Assembly: GCA_018402735.1 (NCBI GenBank)
Contig: JAGYIF010000002.1
Span: 124,001-188,000 of the forward strand
From: Pelagibacteraceae bacterium
Lineage (GTDB): Bacteria > Pseudomonadota > Alphaproteobacteria > Pelagibacterales > Pelagibacteraceae
DNA length: 64,000 bases
Reading direction: 5' to 3'
Shown here piece by piece: positions 16,991-25,280 of the stretch. Positions within the stretch are counted from its first letter, which is position 1; every line of letters starts with the position of its first letter. The notes beneath the pieces are model-generated. The model was given only the letters and a program-made list of their open reading frames with translations. It did no database searches and was not told the DNA's origin. The translations under genes were made by a program, and so were the position numbers.

Positions 16991-17191
16991 ATGTTTATGT
17001 TCCATAAAATCGACTACCCCTTCCTCATCGGCGCGTTTGTGAGTTTCGTCACAAGCGTCTCACTCTGGTTCCTCGTAAGTCATGATTACGGTATTTTTGT
17101 CGGCATCTGGGTGCCCAGCATTCTCAGCCTTTGGGTGGGAGTAAGGGTGGTCATTCTTTCCGCTGGCATCCAAACCCGGAAAGGTTCCTGA
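16991..17191 (+). CDS. Small two-helix membrane protein
   Basis: 66 residues. Two hydrophobic spans are visible: FLIGAFVSFVTSVSLWFLV and GIFVGIWVPSILSLWVGVRV, joined by a short polar loop, with a basic C-terminus (QTRKGS). No family is recognised. Only 3 bases separate it from the next small gene, which also encodes a membrane protein, so the two are probably co-translated. Codon pattern is consistent with coding; expression is unproven. Confidence 0.55.
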   Translation: MFMFHKIDYPFLIGAFVSFVTSVSLWFLVSHDYGIFVGIWVPSILSLWVGVRVVILSAGIQTRKGS

Positions 17192-17194
17192 AGT

Positions 17195-17335
17195 ATGGCC
17201 ATCGTATTTGCCGTTTTTGCCATTGGAGTTGCCGTCACCCTTGTCGTTGCGAAGGGGATGATGCAGGCGAACGATTTCGCCAAAAAGGAATTGGAAAAGT
17301 TGGATCGATCCGCCCGTGACAATAACGGCGGGTAA
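17195..17335 (+). CDS. Single-helix membrane microprotein
   Basis: 46 residues: one transmembrane helix at the start (IVFAVFAIGVAVTLVVAKGM), then a charged tail with KKELEKLDRSARD. It begins 3 bases after the preceding membrane protein's stop. The arrangement of a two-helix and a one-helix protein back to back resembles small accessory subunits of membrane complexes, but no complex is nearby. Function unknown. Confidence 0.5.
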   Translation: MAIVFAVFAIGVAVTLVVAKGMMQANDFAKKELEKLDRSARDNNGG

Positions 17336-17405
17336 TTCTCCGGCAGTTGGGCCTTGATCTGGAAAATTTACTGTCCCCAGCGCCCGGCCACTGTATGGTC
17401 TTGAT

Positions 17406-17795
17406 GTGCTGCCAAACAGCGCATTGGAAAACGTGGATACTTTTCAAATAATCCTGCAAATCATCGTGGCTTTGGGTCTGCTGAATGTGTGGATCGTGCG
17501 AAGGGACAAAAAGACCCCTTATCGCGGCAAAGGCACAGGGAGCATGCAAAGCGAATTCGAAGCCTACGGCTTGCCCGTGTGGGCGATGTGGGTGACGGGC
17601 GCTCTCAAGATCGGAGTGGCGGGTGCCCTGATAGCGGGCATCTGGGCGCCCATGTTGGTTCAGCCCGCTGCGTCGGTTTTAATCGTCCTGATGCTCGGTG
17701 CCCTTGCCATGCACATGAAGGTAAAGGATCCGCTGAAGGCCTCGATTCCTGCGCTAGCCATGTTGTCCATGGCCGTGGCGATTTTTCTTCTCTGA
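17406..17795 (+). CDS. DoxX-like membrane protein
   Basis: 129 residues with four hydrophobic helices (FQIILQIIVALGLLNVWIV, WAMWVTGALKIGVAGALIAG, PAASVLIVLMLGALAMHM, ASIPALAMLSMAVAIFLL). HMKVKDPLKASIPA matches the DoxX-like family, where a His and Lys/Asp in the third loop are typical. The start is taken as GTG at 17406; a later GTG near 17434 is possible. It converges on a second DoxX-like gene (17846-18178), which suggests an old duplication. Role in the family is poorly known. Confidence 0.7.
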   Translation: MLPNSALENVDTFQIILQIIVALGLLNVWIVRRDKKTPYRGKGTGSMQSEFEAYGLPVWAMWVTGALKIGVAGALIAGIWAPMLVQPAASVLIVLMLGALAMHMKVKDPLKASIPALAMLSMAVAIFLL

Positions 17796-17845
17796 TCCAT
17801 ATCCTGATGTGCGGCTCCGCTCCTTGCTAAAGGGTCGCGGTTTCC

Positions 17846-18178
17846 CTACCGGAATCCTGCCGCCGACAGGTAGGCATTGAGGACAAGATAAAAGGCCGCC
17901 GGAAGCGTCTGCATAAGGCTGTCCTTGATGTGGATTCGAAGACCGGTGCCTGCAAGCATCAGGATGGCGAGCCCGGCTGCGGCGAACTGCCCGATGAGAG
18001 GCACGGCAAATCCCGTTAAGAGGCCAAGACCTCCTGCGATCTGCAGACTTCCGATCAAGGGACGGAAATGGGGGACGCCGTAGCGCACATATTCCCTCTT
18101 CATGGGTTGCCAGAAAAAGCACGCTGTTCCGAAACCGAGGAAGGAAACGGCGGAGAAGCAGATCAGGAGCGTGTGCAC
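17846..18178 (-). CDS. DoxX-like membrane protein
   Basis: 110 residues, four helices (LLICFSAVSFLGFGTACFFW, LIGSLQIAGGLGLLTGFAVP, AAAGLAILMLAGTGLRIHIK, QTLPAAFYLVLNAYLSAAGF). The pattern RYGVPHFRPLIGSLQIAGG and IHIKDSLMQTLPA fits the DoxX-like family and parallels the convergent gene at 17406. The start codon is GTG at 18178. It abuts the decayed gene at 18183-18457, also on the minus strand, so they may once have formed an operon. Confidence 0.7.
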   Translation of the reverse strand: MHTLLICFSAVSFLGFGTACFFWQPMKREYVRYGVPHFRPLIGSLQIAGGLGLLTGFAVPLIGQFAAAGLAILMLAGTGLRIHIKDSLMQTLPAAFYLVLNAYLSAAGFR

Positions 18179-18182
18179 CCTG

Positions 18183-18457
18183 TCAGCTTAGGGTATGCGC
18201 GGCATAGCGCATGCGGAAAATTTGCAGCCCGCATATCCTCGCCCGTGGTGCGGGCGGATTCAAGCGGAGGCGAGCATGAGGATCGCACGAACCCGGTTCT
18301 CCAGGTGTGCTGTGCTTCGTAGGCGGCGAAATCCGATTTCCCCATCCTGTCAAAGAGCGGGTAGTGCACGACCTGAACGAACCCAATCAGGCCCGTCATG
18401 AAAAAGGGTGACGAAGGCGTGTGCGGCAAGCAGCCATCTGAGGGTTTCGGCATTCAT
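18183..18457 (-). pseudogene. Frameshifted and truncated membrane-protein gene
   Basis: Two frames must be joined to read a sensible protein: MNAETLRWLLAAHAFVTLF from the ATG at 18457, then, after one base too many in a run of five T, MTGLIGFVQVVHYPLFDRMG and SDFAAYEAQHTWRTGFV. A third frame then gives RAILMLASA before a stop. The combined sequence looks like the N-terminus of a four-helix membrane protein with a conserved VHYPLF motif. At least two frameshifts and loss of the 3' part mark it as decayed, unless the T-run is a sequencing error. Confidence 0.6.
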
Positions 18458-18483
18458 CCTAAATACCGCAGTTGGGTATCAAT

Positions 18484-18684
18484 TTTTCACCGCAGAGTCG
18501 CAGAGGTCGCAAAGGAACGCAGAGCCTTGCATGTGGGAAGATAGAAAATTTGGAAAAACGATGGAACTGCATGGTTCACCCAATGGGTGAAATGGAATTG
18601 CCGTGAAAAATGCCCTGCACTATCCCGAAACACAAACTCTTCTCAGCGTTCCCTCTGCGACCTCTGCGCCTTTGCGGTGAAAAT
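18484..18684. mobile_element. MITE-like element with long terminal inverted repeats
   Basis: The left end (18484-18525, TTTTCACCGCAGAGTCGCAG and on) and the right end (18642-18684) are inverted copies of each other over about 42 bases with few mismatches. Between them are roughly 115 bases without coding potential. Arms built of repeated CGCAGAGG units are widespread in intergenic spaces of several environmental phyla. The element has no transposase and would need one in trans. It sits between a decayed gene and the 3' end of a FAD protein gene. Confidence 0.65.
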
Positions 18685-18710
18685 CTTCGTTTGAACTGCG
18701 GATTTTAGGT

Positions 18711-19943
18711 TCATGGCAGGTCCTCCAAAACTGCCTGCGCCGCAGCGGCTCCGCTGGAAAGAGCCGAATTGAGCGAGGCGATGCCGCAGTGGTCGCCGCA
18801 CTGGTAGAGTCCCTTGCGGAGCCGGGCGGGTTTCTCCGGCGCCAACCGCTGGGATGGCACGGCGTGCGGGATGCGGTCGATGCGCAGAAGCTCCCATTTT
18901 TTCGCGCCGGCACCGAACCAATCGACCAACTGCCGCCGCACGCGTTCTTCCAGATTGATCGCGGCAGCGACTGCGGAGTCCACGACGCTGATGGAAATCA
19001 GATGCCGTCCGGGCGGCGCGTAATCCGGCGAGACCGCGCTGAGCACTGTCAGGTTATTCACAGGTCCCGCGCCCTCGCCATTGAGCAGGAGAATCGGTTC
19101 ACTCACGGGCGCGCTTGCCGCGGTGAAATAGAGACAGGTAACGCTGTTGGAATCCGCAGGTGGATCGCTCCGCCCGAGCAATCGCCCCGTCCCGCCCGCT
19201 TCGGTGGCGATGACCACGGCCTTGGCTGCTAGAATTTCACCTCCCTCCAAATGCACGCGGTTTCCGTCGATGGCCTCGACCCGGGTGTTCAGGTGGATGG
19301 CGGCGGCAGGCAGGGCTGCGGCGAGCTGCCTGGGAATTTCCGCCATGCCCAGAGCGGGAATCGCGGTGTCGCCGCGGGCGAAATTCCGCATCACGAACTC
19401 CAGTTTCCGAACCGTCGTATCGAGTCGGCTCTCCAGAAAGACGCCACCGAGAAAGGGACGGAAAAACCGCCCGATCATCGATTCGGAGAAACCTTCCGCG
19501 CGCAGCGCTTCAAGCGTTGTCAGACCTTGTTCGTGGTGGGAGAAATCGAAACCGCCGAGACGCGACCAGCCCACTCGCAGCTTATCGGCGAAGGAGCCGA
19601 TGGGATTGAACGCACCGCGCAGGCCGTCGATGGGATGGCGGAAGGGATCGGCCACCCGGTGCCATTTACCGCCGTGGCGCACCAGCGCGCCGGGATAGAA
19701 GCGACGCAGGTTAAGCGCGTCGTAATCGAGCACCCGCTGTGCCTCGGGATAGGCGGTGAGCAGAACCTGGAATCCGCGATCCAGACGATAGCCATCGCAA
19801 ACATCCGTGGCGACCCGGCCACCGACGCGGTCGGCCGCCTCGCAGATCATGAAACTACGGCCCGCGGCATGCAACTGGCGCGCGCATGCCAGCCCGGCCA
19901 GACCCGCGCCGATGATCACAGTGTCGATTTCAGGGTGGCTCAT
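18711..19943 (-). CDS. FAD-dependent amine-oxidase-like oxidoreductase
   Basis: 410 residues from the ATG at 19943, chosen because DTVIIGAGLAGLACARQLHA (the FAD Rossmann motif) follows at residue 7. A second FAD signature, ADRVGGRVATDV, is near residue 40. The C-terminal YQCGDHCGIASLNSALSSG is the usual FAD-closing motif of protoporphyrinogen-oxidase, amine-oxidase and phytoene-desaturase-like enzymes. It is probably cytoplasmic or membrane-associated. Substrate cannot be told from sequence. An extended frame reaches 20060 but has no family match there. Confidence 0.8.
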   Translation of the reverse strand: MSHPEIDTVIIGAGLAGLACARQLHAAGRSFMICEAADRVGGRVATDVCDGYRLDRGFQVLLTAYPEAQRVLDYDALNLRRFYPGALVRHGGKWHRVADPFRHPIDGLRGAFNPIGSFADKLRVGWSRLGGFDFSHHEQGLTTLEALRAEGFSESMIGRFFRPFLGGVFLESRLDTTVRKLEFVMRNFARGDTAIPALGMAEIPRQLAAALPAAAIHLNTRVEAIDGNRVHLEGGEILAAKAVVIATEAGGTGRLLGRSDPPADSNSVTCLYFTAASAPVSEPILLLNGEGAGPVNNLTVLSAVSPDYAPPGRHLISISVVDSAVAAAINLEERVRRQLVDWFGAGAKKWELLRIDRIPHAVPSQRLAPEKPARLRKGLYQCGDHCGIASLNSALSSGAAAAQAVLEDLP

Positions 19944-20069
19944 GATGAAAGGCGATCCAAAAGAATTTTCGCGGCAGCCGAGGCGGACTGAGCCGCAACT
20001 TGGCGAAAGCATCGCCCGCCACAGCCCATCGGGATAGCTCAATTTTGAATAGCTAAACATGTGCCCGGT

Positions 20070-20126
20070 GCCGAATCACGCGGCTACCTCGCGCCCGCGA
20101 TGGAGCCCATGAATTTCTCTGCCCAC
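20070..20126 (+). pseudogene. Third, short comM-tail remnant
   Basis: 19 codons read AESRGYLAPAMEPMNFSAH, matching the [19 protein letters not shown] segment of the fragment at 16448-16873, with matching DNA (ATGGAGCCCATGAATTTCTC is identical). Homology begins and ends abruptly, in the gap between the FAD oxidoreductase and a membrane protein gene. Far too short to function. Confidence 0.7.
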
Positions 20127-20137
20127 CCGATCGGCGG

Positions 20138-21007
20138 TTATTTGAATGATTCTTTCCGGAAAACCAGGAGAAGAAAAAGCGGGAGGGCGGCATGGGGGGC
20201 GCGGTAAACGGCTTCGTGCAGAAACTGGTCGGCTCCCCACCATGGCAAGACCAATGACATGCCGGCAACAGGCCGCGCGAGCCCCGTGAGCGCGCCCCAC
20301 AGCACGGCGTACGCGAGGGCGGCCTGGCGCATTCGGGGCCATAGCACGGCGGCGCAAACCAGGAAGTCCAAGGCTCCGGCTCCCTTGAGAAAAAGATCGG
20401 CCGCCCGTTCGCCGAAGCCGAATATCGCATGAGTGAGTCCGTAGAAATGCCCTGGCGTCGGCGCCCAGCCGATCGCGAAGATGCCGTGCCCGGCAAAGGT
20501 CATCCAGAAAGCCAGCAGCGCTGTGCCGAGCGTCCGGCGATCCCCTGCGCCCCGTCGCAAGGCAAGGATCAAGACCCATGGTGCGAGGATCTGGCTCCCT
20601 TGTTCGACGAAAACCACCATCTGTTCGCCCTCCTTGATGAATTTGCAAAAAGCCTGCATCGCCAGCCCGAAGGAGCCGATCCCTAGGCAGATCAGTTGCA
20701 ACGGATGATTCCTTTTCGCGGTCAGCGCAAGGACGGCGAGGGCGGCATAAAACAGGCCTAGCAAACGCACTCCGAGGAGGATGCGCCCATCGGTCATCAC
20801 CTCCGCGACGTAGTTTTCCCAGGAAACGCCGATCATCCTAGCCAGCCAACCGAAATGGCCGGGGCTCCATAGCATGACATCGTAGGGAGCGCCCCAGCGC
20901 AGGTGCTGCCAGGCCCAACCCGCGAAACAGGCGCAAACGCCCGCGCGCAAAACCAAGGACGGCCAGCACCGGATTTCCGAAACCGGATCTGTCGATGGCT
21001 CCCGCAT
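20138..21007 (-). CDS. Polytopic membrane protein of unknown function
   Basis: 289 residues from the ATG at 21007. About seven to eight hydrophobic segments are visible (VLRAGVCACFAGWAWQHL, GVRLLGLFYAALAVLALTA, LICLGIGSFGLAMQAF, APWVLILAL, ALLAFWMTFAGHGIFAIGW, ALDFLVCAAVLWP, ALPLFLLLVF). It has a loose resemblance to DoxX-type proteins. Its start codon overlaps the stop codon of the phosphatase gene upstream (TGATG), so the two are probably translationally coupled. Function unknown. Confidence 0.65.
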   Translation of the reverse strand: MREPSTDPVSEIRCWPSLVLRAGVCACFAGWAWQHLRWGAPYDVMLWSPGHFGWLARMIGVSWENYVAEVMTDGRILLGVRLLGLFYAALAVLALTAKRNHPLQLICLGIGSFGLAMQAFCKFIKEGEQMVVFVEQGSQILAPWVLILALRRGAGDRRTLGTALLAFWMTFAGHGIFAIGWAPTPGHFYGLTHAIFGFGERAADLFLKGAGALDFLVCAAVLWPRMRQAALAYAVLWGALTGLARPVAGMSLVLPWWGADQFLHEAVYRAPHAALPLFLLLVFRKESFK

Positions 21008-22566
21008 CAGCGGCCGTGGCGCAGTTGGTCGATGGTGAGACGGAGTTCCCCGTGCGGCTGGTTGTCGATGTCTAGGATCGTGCAAGTCAGTGCCGGGGGG
21101 CTGGCGGTGGTGTCGAAGGCCAGTTCGGCGAAGGCCGGCGTGGCGTTGTAGCCCATGATATATTCGGAACCCTTGGCACCCTTCACCAGTCCGTGGGTAT
21201 GCACATTGGTTAGCCGGGAACTCATGATATCATAAAGGTCGTAGCCGTCGGGCCGTTGGGTCTTGCGGACATCCACGCGATGGCGGTCGGCGGAAAGGAG
21301 CACGACCCCGTCAAGGCGGCGAGTCTCGATGAAGCGGAAGATTTCCTCGCGCTCTGCGGGGAAGCCGTCCCAGGTATCGCGGCTGCCGGGTTTGACCCCC
21401 GCGCTCCACGGCACCGCGGAGGCCAGCACCTTGAAAGTTCCCTTGGATTGTTTCAGCGTCTCAAACAGCCATTTTTTCTGCACCGGGCCGAGCATGGTTC
21501 CGCCGGAGGTGTCTCGGTAATAGCGGCAGTCTAGGAAGATGAAATGCACGTCGCCGATGTGGGTGTCGAACCAGCATCCCGGTTGTTTGTCGCCGCCCCC
21601 GTAGGCGGGGTTCACCCAGTTGTTGCGGAAGGTTTCCCAGACCGGCCGTTTCCATTCCGGCTTGTCGATGAACGGGCCGGGGATGCAGTCGTCCAGGCCG
21701 AAATCGTGGTCATCGTAAATGGCGTAAACCGGGGTTTTGGCGACGAGAGACCGCCACTCCGGCTGCGACTGGCGCCGGTGGTAGATGAAATCCTGGGTCA
21801 GCTGATGGGTCGGATCATCGATATAGACGTTATCGCCGAGGAGAAACAAGGCGTCGGGCTTCCGGCTCTCGATGGTCGCCCACATCCGTTCGTAGTGCGG
21901 GGTGAAGCCGGCCCCGCCGCCCATCACCACGGTGAACTTGGAGGCCTTGCCGCGATCTGCCGTGGTGCGGAACGATCCCCGTCCCAGCTCGCGCTCTCCG
22001 AGTCGGACGGAAATTTCGTAAGCGGTTCCGGCTTCCAGCCCGTCGAAGCCGACCTCCGCCGTGAAATCCGTCGCGGCCGAAGTGCGAGCCGGCTGTGATT
22101 TCTCCAAGCCGGAGCCGCTGACCACGACGGAAAGCTCCCGCGCCTTGTCTGTGCGCAGCCAGATGCGGGCGGACTGTCCGGTGACGGCCCCCACCATGGG
22201 CCCGTGCACCAGTTCGAGAGGAAAGGACGACAGCCATTCGGCGGCACCCTCGGCACGATACAAAGCGGAAAACGCACCGTCGGACATGGCGGCGAACCGG
22301 CCGGGCCGTGCGCCGTGCCGCACCGCGAGCTTCGCTTCACGCAGGGCGGTCGCTCCGTCCTGTTGCAGGCTGGCCGAGAGCGCCCGCACCACGTGCTTCT
22401 CCGCCTCATCCACCGGGCTGTTCATTTCCCGGATCCGCCCCAGTTCCTTTTCCGCCGCACCATGGTTGCCCTTGGCCAGCTCGCGGACGGCATTGCGCCC
22501 CGGATCGTGCTGGCCCCACAACGAAACCGGCATGAGCAGAACGGCGAACAGATGATATTTCAGCAT
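21007..22566 (-). CDS. PhoD-like alkaline phosphatase/phosphodiesterase
   Basis: 519 residues from the ATG at 22566, which opens a signal peptide (MLKYHLFAVLLMPVSLWGQ). Residues 20-110 are helical and not conserved. A fibronectin-like N-terminal PhoD domain follows (HGPMVGAVTGQSARIWLRTD). The metallophosphatase core shows LFLLGDNVYIDD, IYDDHDFGLDD and LLSADRHRVD, the metal-binding blocks of PhoD. Such enzymes release phosphate from esters or diesters outside the cytoplasm using Ca and Fe. The coupled membrane protein downstream may serve it. Confidence 0.85.
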   Translation of the reverse strand: MLKYHLFAVLLMPVSLWGQHDPGRNAVRELAKGNHGAAEKELGRIREMNSPVDEAEKHVVRALSASLQQDGATALREAKLAVRHGARPGRFAAMSDGAFSALYRAEGAAEWLSSFPLELVHGPMVGAVTGQSARIWLRTDKARELSVVVSGSGLEKSQPARTSAATDFTAEVGFDGLEAGTAYEISVRLGERELGRGSFRTTADRGKASKFTVVMGGGAGFTPHYERMWATIESRKPDALFLLGDNVYIDDPTHQLTQDFIYHRRQSQPEWRSLVAKTPVYAIYDDHDFGLDDCIPGPFIDKPEWKRPVWETFRNNWVNPAYGGGDKQPGCWFDTHIGDVHFIFLDCRYYRDTSGGTMLGPVQKKWLFETLKQSKGTFKVLASAVPWSAGVKPGSRDTWDGFPAEREEIFRFIETRRLDGVVLLSADRHRVDVRKTQRPDGYDLYDIMSSRLTNVHTHGLVKGAKGSEYIMGYNATPAFAELAFDTTASPPALTCTILDIDNQPHGELRLTIDQLRHGR

Positions 22567-22778
22567 GGCTTCAAGTCTGTCTGCATGTTCCGACCCCCAA
22601 AGGATATTTTTTCCCCGCCGTATTTTTTTGGGGATCGGGTGATTTGATGTTGGGGATTTAGACCATTTCCTTTCACCGATCGAGCAGGTGGACGTGGAGG
22701 TAGTAGGTGCCTTGTTCGTAGCGCTCCGGGGCGGGGTTTTGGAGCTTACCCGATTTTTCTCGAACGCCAAAAGCCTGA

Positions 22779-23606
22779 TCACTTCGCGATTTCCTGGATC
22801 CAGATGTTGCGGAAACGGACGGGGTTGCCGTGATCCTGGAGAGAAATGGGGCCTTTGTCGGCGTGCTTCACGTATTCGGAAACGGAGTGCGGGCCGCGCC
22901 AGCCGGTGCCGCCGGTGAGTTCGACGTTGTCGTGAATGACCTCGCCGTTGTGGATGACGTGGAACTTCGCCTTGCGGGTAACCTTGCCTTCCTCGTCGAA
23001 AAGGGGGCGTGTGAAAGTGATGTCGTAGGTCTGCCACTCGCCGGGCGGGCGACTGGCGTTCACGAGGGGCTTCTTGCGACCGTAGAGGGCACCGCACTGG
23101 CCGTCGGGGTAGGTGGTGTTTTCGTAGCTGTCGAGCACCTGGACTTCGTATTGCCCCATCAGAAAAACGCCGCTGTTGCCGCGACCCTGGCCGGAGCCCT
23201 CGGGTTTGGCCGGTGAGGCGAACTCGATATGCAGGCGGCAGGAGCCGAATTCCTTCTTGGTGCGGATGTAACCTGCGCCGCGCACGGATTCCATCGCGCC
23301 GTCCACCAGTTTCCATTTCGTCGGCTCGCCTTTCATGCTCGACCAGTTTTCCATGGTTTCCTCGGTGCCGTCGAAAAGGACGGTCGCGCCTTCGGGGGCT
23401 TTCGCGGCCTCGGCGTCGTAGGGTTTCGGCGTGACGATTTTCGGCTGCGGCTCTCTCGCGGGATCCTCCTCGTGGACTTTCACGTCGTCGATGAACATGT
23501 ATTCCACCTGCTTGCCGTTTTCCTCGCGGATCTCTTTCGTGATCACGGGTTCCTTGGCGAGGGCGGAGGCGCACAGTGCGATTGTCAGAATGGAAAGGTG
23601 TTTCAT
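22779..23606 (-). CDS. Secreted DUF1080 (3-keto-disaccharide hydrolase) protein
   Basis: 275 residues from the ATG at 23606 with a short signal peptide (MKHLSILTIALCASALA). From about residue 70 it is a DUF1080 concanavalin-like domain: ATVLFDGTEETMENWSS, GAGYIRTKKEFGSCRLHIEF, RGNSGVFLMGQYEVQVLDSY, and the ending GPISLQDHGNPVRFRNIWIQ. These blocks are the family hallmarks. Some members cleave 3-keto-glycosides produced by FAD or NAD sugar oxidoreductases; most are uncharacterised. The family is very numerous in Verrucomicrobia and Planctomycetes. Confidence 0.9.
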   Translation of the reverse strand: MKHLSILTIALCASALAKEPVITKEIREENGKQVEYMFIDDVKVHEEDPAREPQPKIVTPKPYDAEAAKAPEGATVLFDGTEETMENWSSMKGEPTKWKLVDGAMESVRGAGYIRTKKEFGSCRLHIEFASPAKPEGSGQGRGNSGVFLMGQYEVQVLDSYENTTYPDGQCGALYGRKKPLVNASRPPGEWQTYDITFTRPLFDEEGKVTRKAKFHVIHNGEVIHDNVELTGGTGWRGPHSVSEYVKHADKGPISLQDHGNPVRFRNIWIQEIAK

Positions 23607-23827
23607 TTCGCCGATATGTGAATGCGTCAAACGCGCTGGGTCAAGGGCGCATACAGGAACGGAACCGCCCCCGCCTGCCATGGGGCGGCGGATCGGAATC
23701 CGCCGATGACCCTTGGAGGTGAATATTTTGCGCGGGAGCGGTAAGGGCAGCGGCCACCTGACTACGGTAGCTCAACCGCCTCTTTCCGCGCCCTTGACTC
23801 GTCCGTCATCCGCAACAAACTCCCCCT

Positions 23828-24832
23828 ATGCCTGAGACATTCACCCTCAAACCCAACATCGCGCTCGGCGTCGTGCCGACACACATCGGTTTCATCGACG
23901 GCCTCGTGCCGGACGCCGGAGGTCATTTCCCCCGCGAGGCCGACGGGCGCATCGCCATCGTGGCGGAGATGGATCGCATCTGCGCCCTGTCGCCCGTTCG
24001 CCCGAGCTGCGTCCAAATTTCCCTTTTCCCCGGCACCAGCGCGGACGATATCGCGGAGATGATGGCTGGCCTCAAGGCGCTCGGTCTCGGAGTCCACCTC
24101 ATCATGATGGTCGGCGGCGCGAACCCGATGAACCCCGCCGACGAGGACACCGTCATCGGCCAACTCGTCCCGTCGCTCAAGGCCGCCATCGAGCACGGCG
24201 CAATCTCTGTCGCCTCCACGTCCATCGAGGAATGGATGAACGGCCCGGCGGACATGGAACTCGACACCGCCATTGCGCAGAATGTGAAACTCCACGTGCG
24301 CGCTGTGAAGGAGGCTGGCCTGCTCGACTCCGCCATCACCGCATGGCACATCGAGTTCCTTCGCCCCGTCGAGTTCAAGACTTTCACCAACATCGAGCGC
24401 GCCTGGGGCTTCATCAAGGCGATCAACAAGGAACTCGGCCGCGACTATTTCAAGCTCCTCATCGACTCCGCCCACATGGGAGACTCCGGCCTTTCCATCG
24501 CGGAAAACGAGTGCCTCATCGCGGAACTCGCCGCCGCCGACCACATGGGCATTTTCCACGCCTCCGCCAAAACTACCCGCGGCTGCCTCAGCACCGACGA
24601 CGGCTGGATCGGCGCGACACTCTCCGCCGCCGCCCGCACCGGGAAACTGGAAACCGTTTTCGTGGAGGCCTTCCGCCACGACGATCCCGCCCTCCAGGCT
24701 CTCCGCGACGCCGTCCCCGGCCACGGCATCGACACCCGCGACGGACGCACCTACACCCAGCTCATCATCGATGGCCTCGTGGAAACAGCCCGCCGCCTGA
24801 ACAACCTCAAGGCGCGCGGTTTCCTCGACTAA
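23828..24832 (+). CDS. Predicted TIM-barrel protein, sugar-isomerase/epimerase-like
   Basis: 334 residues, no signal peptide, so cytoplasmic. The alternating pattern includes PSCVQISLFPGTSADDIAEM, LGVHLIMMVGGANPMNP, FKLLIDSAHMGDSGLS and MGIFHASAKTTRG, which together suggest a xylose-isomerase-like barrel with acidic and histidine metal ligands (Asp in LIDSAH, His in FHAS). No named family is certain. It stands alone on the plus strand between secreted-protein genes. Confidence 0.6.
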   Translation: MPETFTLKPNIALGVVPTHIGFIDGLVPDAGGHFPREADGRIAIVAEMDRICALSPVRPSCVQISLFPGTSADDIAEMMAGLKALGLGVHLIMMVGGANPMNPADEDTVIGQLVPSLKAAIEHGAISVASTSIEEWMNGPADMELDTAIAQNVKLHVRAVKEAGLLDSAITAWHIEFLRPVEFKTFTNIERAWGFIKAINKELGRDYFKLLIDSAHMGDSGLSIAENECLIAELAAADHMGIFHASAKTTRGCLSTDDGWIGATLSAAARTGKLETVFVEAFRHDDPALQALRDAVPGHGIDTRDGRTYTQLIIDGLVETARRLNNLKARGFLD

Positions 24833-24940
24833 TCACCGGTTCGTGCGGGACGTTACGCGTCCGTATCTTTCCTTGATGGATAATTTTCGTCCATGAAGGA
24901 AACTTGCCGAACCGGATCTGCCATTCTATAAACAACGTTT

Positions 24941-25227
24941 ATGAAAGCATTCCGGCATTTCACCCTCCTCTCCGCGAGACCGCTGCGCGCGCTTCTCGTG
25001 CTCGCTTGTGTCGCGGCGCCGACCGCCCGCGCCGCAGAAAAAGCGGCAGAGGAACCTACGAAACCGAAGATCGAGAAACTCGACGAAAGCCATTACCGGG
25101 TGAGCGATGTCATCTTCGACAAGCGCACCCGGGAGAAGACAAAATCAACGATGATGTATGGACAATCATGACCGAGCGCGTGCCCGATCTGGAGACAAAA
25201 GTGACCCTTGTCCTCGCTCCCTCCTAG
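24941..25227 (+). pseudogene. YdjY-like secreted protein gene with internal deletion and frameshift
   Basis: The first frame gives a signal peptide (MKAFRHFTLLSARPLRALLV to TARAA) and then LDESHYRVSDVIFDKRTREK, which resembles the opening of YdjY-domain proteins. After about 25140 the sense moves to another frame, reading VWTIMTERVPDLETKVTLVL, which looks like the C-terminal strand of the same family. About 100 central residues expected for the domain are missing. The simplest reading is a deletion that also broke the frame. The 76-residue product of the first frame could still be exported. Confidence 0.5.
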
Positions 25228-25280
25228 CAACCCTGATTTTTTTCAATCCCCGCCATAACCAAGCCACAGCCTCCAATCCC

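Noticed and set aside
22567-23574. Upstream extension of the PhoD gene to an 855-codon protein
   Set aside because: The first 335 codons are antisense-like, Arg/Pro-rich and overlap DUF1080 on the same strand; the signal peptide at 22566 marks the true start.
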